Positions 55,993 to 64,000 of a stretch of DNA of 64,000 nt are shown piece after piece; position 1 is the first letter of the stretch; every line of letters begins with the position of its first letter. The notes beneath the pieces are model-generated. The model saw only the letters and a program-made list of their open reading frames with translations, did no database searches and was not told where the DNA came from. Origin of the DNA: Vandiemenella viatica (Eukaryota; Arthropoda; Insecta; Orthoptera; Morabidae); assembly GCA_031002005.1 (NCBI GenBank), contig JARYHS010009186.1, positions 184,352,437 to 184,416,436 on the forward strand, in the 5' to 3' direction. The position numbers and the translations under genes were made by a program.

Positions 55993-57287
55993 AGATACTA
56001 GCTGATACCCGCGACTTCGCACGCGCGGATTAAGAAATTCTTTGCCAGAATTTAATATAGAAATTTGTTGATAACAAAGGATTGGTCACAAACAACACCA
56101 AGTCAGCTTAATATGACAGGAAACCCATCACTATACCATTCTACAGTGGAACCTGTCTCTTGAAGAGAATCAATTTCTAACATATTTAAAACAGAAAGAC
56201 AAACGTAGGTGAGGGGATGTGGGGGGGGGGGTGTATTATCTAAGGACAACTTTATTTCGGCTTGGTGTTTTCTTCTTTCTTCAGCATGAGCATCTGATTC
56301 TTGGGTTCTAATAACTTTAGCTGCTCATGCTCTGCTAGAGCTACAACTTAGGCCAGTTTATGCCCACCAGGCATGTCAAAAAAGAAAGTAAAATAAACAG
56401 GCGCCAGAAACATTTAAGCAGACAAAAAGTAATAGGATAGAGAAAATCGACATCTATACTAAATAATACGTTTTTCCTCTGAACGAAATTTGTTAACAAA
56501 TTATACGCTAAAATAATGCGCTAGAAGCATAACTTGAGCAACCGACGCAACATTATAGACTAACACACACATCCGTTTCTCTATCACCATTCGATAAGAT
56601 CTCAAAATTTGGTGACTACAACTGGTAATCATACCGAAAAAAAAAAGTCCTGTGCCCTCCCAACAGATTTTCTTGTCAAATTCCGTCAATATCGGTATAC
56701 GCATTTAGTCATAAAAACGTAACAAAAAGACAGAGATTTACTTCCGGATTTATAGTATTATTACTGCAGATCACACACACACTGACTGCAAATCACCCCT
56801 AAGGGATCAATATAACATAAAACATTTACACCTACAGTATTCCTAGAATCCCTACGGTTTTCCTCGCATTGTACCCCTAAATTTGTGATATCTACAGTTT
56901 AACATTCAATCCGAATAACCGACGGTCTTACGATTAAAAACAATTTTAAAAAATATTAGTGTCCACGGAGATTTGAACCGGAGACAACGACCCAAACATC
57001 AGTACCCAAGCGCTTTAACCTCTGAGCTACCTGACCGTCACATGGAAAAACAATGCAGGGACCTCTACATCCAACGCGTCTTTCTATCGCCGTTAAGTAA
57101 TTTTTCGAAGTTATGAGACAACATGTATTATTTATACAGATAATTTTGCAACCAAATGCAGACAGTAGTTTTTTCCTTGTTTCAAAGGATTAGTGCGCAA
57201 AGTTTCATCGAGACCGGATGAAAACTGTGGATTTGTATGATGAACAAACATACATACATTCTTCTTTATACGAGTATATATAGATGT
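55993..57287 (-). mobile_element. RTE-like non-coding composite with tRNA-like segment
   Basis: The left boundary has TACTAGCTGATACCCGCGAC followed by TTCGCACGCG, and the right has AACAAACATACATACATTC, TTCTTTATACGAGTATATAT. This pair of ends is common on RTE-type insect repeats. Internally, a segment ending near 56755 (ACAGAGATTTACTTCCGG..TTATAGTATTATTA) looks like a second such end, suggesting two copies in tandem. At 56975-57045 the minus strand has GGTAGCTCAGAGGTTAAAGC and CCGGTTCAAATCTCCG (boxes A and B), but the acceptor and T stems do not pair, so this is a tRNA-derived relic, not a working tRNA. Orientation is tentative. Confidence 0.5.
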
Positions 57288-58328
57288 TTCGGAAAACCAG
57301 TGTTACTAGTTTAAAATTGTTGCCCAATCCGCTTCAACTGCGTTTTAACTAACGAGCAAAAAACAATATCATCTAGTCAAATGTCTTCACATTTCCGTCT
57401 AAATGGGTTTGTTTGAACCGATTACCTTCTCTACCCATGGCGAAGCTCTATGTGGAATAGAGAAGATTGTACGGTCTCTTACAGGGCGCCGGAGATCCGT
57501 GAACTTAATGTTCTCTGCTGGAGCTTACACCTCAGAAGATTTGTTTCTCTAGGATGGCAATAAACACCAAGTTATTTCGAAATAATATGTTAATGCCTAA
57601 GTCTACAAACATTAGTTAATAATTTAACTATCTAAATTGTTTAATTTTTATTCGTTTTGAATAAGTATTTTGGTTGTTAGAAGCAGTCTAAGAATTGGGT
57701 CAAATTTCTGCCCAAACTCTTTCTTAGAATACGAACACTAGTTAACTAAACATGATGCCCCATATCCTTTGGACATAGTTTATGCTTGTTGTTTGTACCA
57801 ATTTATCAGTAGCTCCTTTAAAGTACTGTATATTATGAAACATTCTAGAAAATTAATCTAAACATTACTCTGATCAAAATATTGTTTTGTACTTAACTAA
57901 CGAACGTGTTGTTAGTCAAAACTATCAAATATTTTCCAGACACACTGTTACATTCCCTTCTTTCTTACAGAAACAACAACGGAAATCACAGTTGCAATGT
58001 GCTGAAACTTATAATAAAAATTTTGACAAACGTTTGTGATGAAATTGTGACAAATATTGAGGAATGATATTTATAAATTAAGATTAATTATTTTAGAAAC
58101 CACTGGTAATCATGATGAGTATGTATAATTTAATTCGATTTTAGAAGGAAATTTTTATATTCTTTCAAATACATTGTTTCACTAATCACAAGAAGCAATT
58201 AAAACTAACGCTATCAAATTGATGATATATGGAATATGAGTTGAATGATTTTTGGCGAAACGTTGAATTTCAGTAATTCAGACTTCGAAGCCAGTAGTAG
58301 CTATTTTCAGGTAGATATTGTTGGTTAC
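57288..58328. other. Spacer
   Basis: AT-rich, no recognised feature. Confidence 0.4.
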
Positions 58329-58337
58329 AATTCGGGT

Positions 58338-58340
<3 letters not shown>

Positions 58341-58385
<45 letters not shown>

Positions 58386-58603
58386 TAACAGTTTAACGTG
58401 GTCTTTAGAGACGGGAAAGGATGGGGGCAAGGAATGGGAAGGAATTCGGCCATGGCCTTTTTGAAGGAAGCATCCCGGCATTCACCTGGAGTGATTTGGG
58501 GAAACCATGGAAAACCCAAATCTGGAAGCCCGGACGGGGATTCGAACCGCCGTCCTCCCGAATGCGAGGCCAGAACGCTATCCGTTACACCACCACGCTC
58601 GGT
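58341..58603 (-). mobile_element. SINE-A copy, young, with 44-base tail
   Basis: The complement begins ACCGAGCGTGGTGGTGTAAC, has box B GGTTCGAATCCCC, a complete body close to the 16.5-kb copy, GTCTCTAAAGACC and an A tail of about 44 (run of T at 58339-58384). Perfect 12-bp target duplications AATTCGGGTGTT lie at 58329-58340 and 58604-58615. The intact promoter, long tail and perfect duplication suggest one of the most recent insertions in the window. Confidence 0.94.
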
Positions 58604-58615
58604 AATTCGGGTGTT

Positions 58616-59875
58616 CTGAAAAACAAAGATTGTAAACGAAATGTAATTTGATATTCCTCAAAAGCCTGCATATCATTCTCAAAGCAGACACCACAGAAAA
58701 TTTTATGTAATTTGCTCAACTCAAAGATATGAAAAACAATTACCAATACTACATATGAAATCTTTGGCTTCTATCAGTAGTGAGAAAACTTAAAGGCCAT
58801 GTATTTTTTTTTTTTTTAATGTGTCCAATCAACTATGTCATCCTCTTCCAATTAATCTTGTTGACTTGTGTGAAAATAAGGGCGATGGAATATACGATGT
58901 TCCAGATCTTTACTGAGAGTTAAAACAGCATATTATTGATATCTTCGATTATTCGTTCCTTTGAGGGTGAGGGAAGAGATAGTTGCAAAAAGAGACCAGC
59001 TGTGAATTGTAAAGAATTGTATCACAAGCAAACCAGTAACATGTTTCAACTTGGGACCTCACGGTTGTCTTCCTGTTATTTCCAGAACAGCAGCCCCTGT
59101 TTCGAATGCTCGGTAGCAAGTTGAAATATCTAGTTCCAATCTTGGTGACTGAAATCATACCTTGCCATACATTAATCCTTACTTTGGTGTCCTGATTCCC
59201 ATAGCGATATTAATGTTATATTCTAGGGTAACTAACAGATCAAACACGCTGTTTACACTCGATATTTCGGATATCAAAATCCCCGTCACTATGCTGAAAT
59301 TATGTGGTGGCCAGTTTTGAAGATTGGATCTTCATAGCGTGAGTCGTTAATCGGGGAGCAACCCAACGATGTACGTTGATTGGCAAAGAATAAGTACTGG
59401 GGTGCAGGTGTCATCAGTTCCACTTAGGTGTAGTCTTAGTTACCGTAGAGTACACATCACGGAAGGTTGATGTCACATAGTCTCGATAACGCGCATCCAG
59501 CCTTCACTGAGGTGGTTACCATTCTCCCTATTGAAAAGATTTGACGTGAATTTTAATTCAACCACTTCAGTGAAGAAATTATTCCAGACGTTCCTTGTAC
59601 CAGATTATATTACATTAAATAAGGCAGCTGATTCTATACTTAGATGATAGCGAACGATATTAGCCAACGCTCGCCTATATAGCCAAGTGGAAAAATATTT
59701 TTTTTCTCGTTCTAAGCTTACCACTGCAGGTGGTAGCTCCTAAAAATTAGCGTTACGAAAAGAAAAGCCTTTCAATTGTAATTTTGGGGTCTTCGTGTGT
59801 CCTTAACAGGCCAAGAGGCGATTATCGAAGAGCATTCGGAGTCCAGGAAGTCAGCTGTTAAAGTTAGCATGAGCC
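58616..59875. other. Spacer with a dispersed duplicate
   Basis: 58930-59120 is related to 60345-60510 (see findings). Otherwise no recognised feature. Confidence 0.4.
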
Positions 59876-60015
59876 GACCCCGGCAGTACGGTGCTAGCGA
59901 CCAGATTTGGGGTTGTAGGATTGCCAGTTCGAGATCAGGGAAGGGCTCAGGTTTCAGTAATTGAATGTAGTGTCCATACTGTGTTGTCTTACCACTTGCT
60001 GATATTAAATACACA
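59876..60015 (+). mobile_element. SINE-B copy, diverged
   Basis: ACCCCGGCAGTACGGTGCTAG, box B-like CCAGTTCGAGATCAGGG, AAGGGCTCAGG and AATTGAATGTAGTGTCC, as in the 33.1- and 48.5-kb copies. Confidence 0.65.
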
Positions 60016-60344
60016 GTAAAATATTAATATACATTTGATATAAACAATAAAAATCGCAGAGTTAATTGAATGGCTACCAGCAGGAGGTAAGGTTAAAACT
60101 CGCACGTTTTTATTTGTTATGTCTTGTTTTTAAATGTTTATCATTAGCGATGGGCAATCGCTTAAAATAAAAAATTTCTCCTATGCTTAAATAGAAGTAT
60201 TCCCGTATGTAAAATTCCAGGTAAATTAACTTTTGGACTTTAAAGTTTGATGAAGTCTCTCCGGTTTGCCTTGACGTTATGGTTTAATTTTTTAACTTAC
60301 ATAATTTCTCAACTCATCTGATTCAAAACGTCATAATGGAGAAA

Positions 60345-60510
60345 ATAAATATTATTGGTATATTCGATTATTCGTTCTTTTTCGGATGAAATATGGAAGC
60401 ATTGCAAGAAGAGATCAGATGACTGGCATGGCTCAGTTTGGGAGCTTGGAGTTTACTATTCACGTACTACCGGAACAGGAGCCCCTGTATCGAATACATA
60501 GTAGCATATC
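60345..60510 (+). repeat. Second copy of an unidentified dispersed repeat
   Basis: CGATTATTCGTTC, GCAAGAAGAGATCAGATG, GGAACAGGAGCCCCTGTATCG and GTAGCA occur in the same order and spacing at 58948-59120. Nature unknown. Confidence 0.5.
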
Positions 60511-60894
60511 CGTTTCTTTCCAGCAAGGCTTTCTTTATTTATTTCATTGGATGACTATCTATGGAATTTGCGTTGTACATTACCACACATTACACTGCAC
60601 TACTTCATTCTTAAAAACATTGCCAGTTTTCGGTAACTGAGCAGCCACATTTTAATATCGTTGGCTGTGCACTGCGGTGAGTAACTCCAGCCAGAATGAC
60701 AAGAAGCCTGCAAGTCATCGTTACGTAATCAGATATTTACTGCTTATCACCGACCTTTGCAGCGAATGAAGAATACCATGACTTGCAGCTTTAGAATCTG
60801 CTTGTAGCTCTGTCTAGAGGCCATCATACGAACGTCCTTGCTGCTTCTTTAGAATCAGCTGTTGATGTTAGTAGTGAACATCCATAGCAACAGT

Positions 60895-62241
60895 GACGGC
60901 AGCCCACCGTTCCCGACGTATAAAACAGAGAAAAGTACCTTCTGACTGGAAAAATGCCCAGGTGATTCCTGTTTTCAAGAAAGGAGATCGGAGAGATTCT
61001 AGGAATTATCGACCCATATCTCTAACGTCTGTTTGCAGTAGAACTCTGGAACATATCATATGCTCTAACATTTTGAAGTTTCTAGATGAAAACGATTTAC
61101 AGCGTACCAACACAGATTTCGGAAGAACAGATCGTGTGAAACACAACTGGCCCTGTTTTAGCATGACGGCATGAAAGTTATCGACTAAGTTCACAAGTTG
61201 GTGCAATTTTCTTGAATTTTCAGAAAGCTTTTGACTCTGTACCACACAACCGGGTTTTAGCGAAGATTCGAGCATACGGTATACCAGATCAGTTTTGTGG
61301 ATGGATACGCGATGTTTTCTAACTGGTCGGTGACAGTATGTAGTTGACGGGGAAGCCTCTTCCAAGCTTGATGTTACGTCGAGTGATCCTCAAGGAAGTG
61401 TAATAGGACCACTTCTTTTCCTGATTTTTATTAACGATCTCGGTGACAACATTAAGTGCAGGTTGCGATTATTTGCTGATGATACACTTATATATAGGGA
61501 AATTAGGTGTTCCGACGATTGCTTAGAAATTCAGCGCGATCCGGAATGGTTCCATAAATGGCAGCTTACTCTTAACTGCGAGAAGTGCAAGGCAATGCAG
61601 GTAAGTAATAAAAAGAATCCGTTTTTTCATGAGTACAAATATACAATTCAGTTGTTCACACGGTTGATTCTTCGAAGTATCTGGGCGTAATTGCACATAA
61701 CTTCCGTCGTAGGCAAAGCTAATTCTAGATTACGATTCATAGGTCGTATTTTGAGAAATTGTAATGCTCATACAAAGGAAATAGCGTACAAAACACTAGT
61801 GCCTCCGCATGTAGATTACTGTTGTGGATTTTGGGATCCGTATCGCATCGGATTGGTTGACACGGTTGAGAAAGTAAAGAGGTGAGCCGCTCGATTTGTG
61901 ACTGCTAGTTACAGTCCATACGAAAGCGTCACAAAATTGATACAAAAATTGGGCTGGGATTATTGACAGACAGACAACATCGTTTTCGTTTGAATTTGTT
62001 GGAGAATATGCGAAATTCTTTAATTTACTAGTGCAATAAAATAGTTCTTTCGCTAACCTATTTAGGTCGCAGTGACATGAGGGATAAGATTAGAGAAATA
62101 AGATGCCGTCCTGATGAGTTTATGTATTCTTTCTTTCCTCGTTCTGCTCGGGATTGGAATTAACAGAATTAGGATTGGTGCTTAGTATCCTCTGCGACCC
62201 ACAATACTTGTGAATTGCAAAGTATTGATGAAGATGTAGAT
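60895..62241 (+). pseudogene. LINE-B, reverse transcriptase to 3' end
   Basis: Successive RT motifs across several frames: KVPSDWKNAQVIPVFKKGDR, NYRPISLTSVCSRTLEHII (motifs 1-2), ESF then a stop (position of the FDSVPH motif), PQGSVIGPLLFLIFINDLGD, LRLFADDTLIYREI with catalytic FADD at 61472-61483, WQLTLNCEKCKAMQ, and after frameshifts LRFIGRILRNCNAHTKEIAY, KTLVPPHVDYC, RQHRFRLNLLENMR, CRPDEFMYSFFPRSARDWN. The 3' UTR (ATCCTCTGCGACCCACAATAC) ends GATGAAGATGTAGATAG. Unlike LINE-A its tail is GATGTAGAT-rich. 5' truncated (no endonuclease) with many lesions. Confidence 0.92.
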
Positions 62242-62639
62242 AGTCTTGAATATCTTTAACAATCACACTACAGATAGACAGTTCCTTCACGGATCGATAT
62301 TGCTGTCTGTTTCTAGACAGGAACCGTGTTTTAGACTAAGTTTTCTTGTACTCTGTAATAATGTGAAAATGTTTTCTGGACATCATATTAAATATCGAAA
62401 CAGGTGCAGTCTAGTTCCCTTCGCCTTTTCTCATATGGAGTTGATTATGACATACAATTTTATAGACTCTGTTACAAATATATCAGATGACAGTTTACCG
62501 TCACTAAGAATGACCGGTTGAAACCTAAACACTTATGTTTCTGCCAAGTATACCCAAGTGATTTTTTGTTTTTGATTCCATATTACTGATTGGTTTTCCG
62601 CCATTTTTACTTTTCTTTGTGATTTTTTTTTTAAATGTG

Positions 62640-63790
62640 TATTTCTTGTTCCATTAGTCCAGAGAGAACATGGTCTATTTGTTCCATCATCTTACAATCT
62701 GGACTGCGTGTTAAAACAGCCTCTTGGCTACAGATACCCCAACTGGTCCAGGAGCCACTTTGTCCCTCACTTCTTGGATGATTTGAAGCGCTTGTGTCAA
62801 CGTTAAAGTGCCTTCTTCCAACTTCTTGATTGATAATTCTAAATTGTAAAAAATTGCCTTATCATAGGTCCTGTACAACTCTTATTGAGTGCAACGCTTT
62901 CTTTGCATTTTCTATAGCTTTGCTTTCATGCAGTGCTTCAACGACCTGCATGATGCTCTCGTAGTTTTCTGCATAATACATTGCGGCTGAGAGTCAGGTG
63001 TCCCGTCGTGTCACTACTGGTTTGGGAGGGAGTGGTATTGATGGAAGCTTTTCTATGAAAATAAAGATTCAACGTGGCGCTTTCAGGAACACTTTCTTCA
63101 CTGAAGAATTTTCTCGTTAATTACAGGGTGCTGTTCCCGAATTTTTTCAACGACCTGGTGGAGACCATGAACGAGGCAGGTGATATGGGCCATTCGAGAA
63201 TGGAAAGCGTTCAAACATTCCCCTGCTTTTATCATAGAAGCTGCACTTTCTGTCGCCAACAACCGCAACTTATCCTCGTGCTCTGTATCTGGCCACAACA
63301 CCTTTAATGCATTGCCACAGTAAGTGGTTTGTTGTTGAAAGTTCTCTGCACAGAATGAAATCGGGTAGGCTATAATGGGCTCCTAAAATCCAAAATTCCC
63401 TAAAACATCGCTGGTTATGTATCTGCCGTCTCATCTTCACTTAACCAGATGAACCGGTCAGCAATGTCCACCCGTATTTCTTCAATGGTTTTCTCAAACA
63501 ACTGGGAGCATTATTTCTTAAAGTGGATTCATCTGGTAATTTTGTGTTGCAAAATTCTTCCAAAAAGGTTTTCATGGCTGCATTCTGGAGGGTTAAAACC
63601 GGTATATTAGTGGCAGTGGGAGCTTCAGATATTCGCAGGTTAAACGAATCTTCTGTACCCAATTTTCAATTTGTAATGAAACTCTGTTTCTGTTTAGAAA
63701 CATTTCTCCTGGTAACGTTTGCCAAATGAGCTGCTGAATTCTAATGCTGCTGTATGTGAGATCGTTTTTCTGCAGGCACCAAAACAAAAT
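62640..63790 (-). pseudogene. hAT-superfamily transposase, decayed
   Basis: Minus-strand frames in order: a BED-finger-like N-terminus (MFWCLQKNDLTY..RIQQLIWQ), then LTLQNAAMKTFLEEFCNTKL, PDESTLRNNAPSCL, IEEIRVDIADRFIWLSEDET (first acidic residue of the RNase H-like fold), LWPDTEHEDKLRLLATESAA and SMIKAGE, AHITCLVHGLHQVVEKIRE (the C-x2-H region of the hAT core) and finally APGPVGVSVAKRL near 62750. This order is that of an animal hAT transposase subfamily related to CGGBP1-like proteins. Several stops and frameshifts; the C-terminal dimerisation domain was not identified. No terminal repeats seen. Confidence 0.78.
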
Positions 63791-64000
63791 GCATAAATAA
63801 AAAGTCCAAATAAGACCCAGTTAATATTAAATTTCATCAGCATACTAGACTATACAGAAACCAATTTAAGTTACTTTAGAAATGTAAACAAATAAAATCT
63901 AATTTATTTTTTAATATCATATATTAGCAAATTAGTCTTACCGCTTGACAATATACAACATTTGTACTTCCACTTTCACTTACGAGTGTAGTGAAATACT
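63791..64000. other. Right edge
   Basis: AT-rich sequence with no recognised feature. Any left-hand terminus of the hAT element, in its own orientation, would be here or just beyond the window. Confidence 0.4.

Noticed and set aside
56975..57045. Minus-strand tRNA gene
   Set aside because: Box A and box B are present, but the acceptor, D and T stems do not pair; a tRNA-derived repeat relic fits better.

Overview
The window is non-coding eukaryotic DNA packed with transposable elements, most likely from a polyneopteran insect (Orthoptera or a relative). The reasons are its AT-rich composition, the lack of any convincing multi-codon host exon chain, long homopolymers, a 1000-base run of N (54746-55745), and repeat families of the orthopteran kind: tRNA-headed SINEs ending in a 'GACCTCGCTGTT..GAGACGT' tail, LINEs with reverse-transcriptase ends, a GC-rich Tc1-like element with CACTCCTGGAAATTG termini, and Penelope-like elements. 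The species assignment is inference. No intact gene was found, and every recognisable coding stretch belongs to a transposon and is broken.

Layout. 0-5.3 kb: a 630-bp non-autonomous hAT element with an 8-bp target duplication, a minus-strand SINE with an expanded G run, and a long hairpin near 3.57 kb. 4.5-7.5 kb: a decayed minus-strand LINE with endonuclease-like residues, interrupted by a 105-bp hairpin insertion with a 13-bp target duplication. 7.8-9.9 kb: a diverged tandem array whose period changes from about 280 to about 140 bp. 10.4-13.2 kb: a long-terminal-inverted-repeat element, a LINE 3' fragment and a 915-bp hAT element. 15.3-16.8 kb: opposed LINE fragments and a SINE with a clean target duplication. 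20.9-22.3 kb: an almost complete Tc1-like transposon, disabled by a frameshift and a stop codon. 25-28 kb: a run of SINE copies and a LINE fragment. 29.9-34.8 kb: an inverted-repeat element, a truncated mariner, a Penelope-like 3' end carrying a GIY-YIG endonuclease and a hammerhead-like motif, a Tc1 N-terminal remnant and several SINEs. 35.04-35.24 kb: an isolated CpG-rich patch, the best candidate for host regulatory sequence. 37.0-38.8 kb: a SINE and the longest LINE copy. 43.3-44.1 kb: two inverted pairs of Penelope-type termini. 48.3-50.6 kb: a roughly 300-bp tandem array interrupted by a SINE and a LINE. 53.2-53.7 kb: a foldback with 139-bp arms. 54.3-54.7 kb: a second LINE family running into the assembly gap. 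56-57.3 kb: an RTE-like composite. 58.3-64 kb: a young SINE, a decayed LINE with most of its reverse transcriptase, and a hAT-family transposase pseudogene at the right edge.

The genes do not work together as a pathway. What the sequence records is layered transposition: autonomous families (two LINEs, Penelope, Tc1, mariner, hAT) represented by dead copies, and non-autonomous families (at least three tRNA-derived SINEs, hAT and foldback elements) presumably mobilised by related enzymes elsewhere in the genome. I did not find a previously undescribed multi-gene system. The observations most worth a second look are the hammerhead-bearing Penelope termini and their palindromes, the 32-residue D-to-E spacing in the Tc1-like transposase, the 13-bp-duplication hairpin, and the two unclassified tandem arrays.
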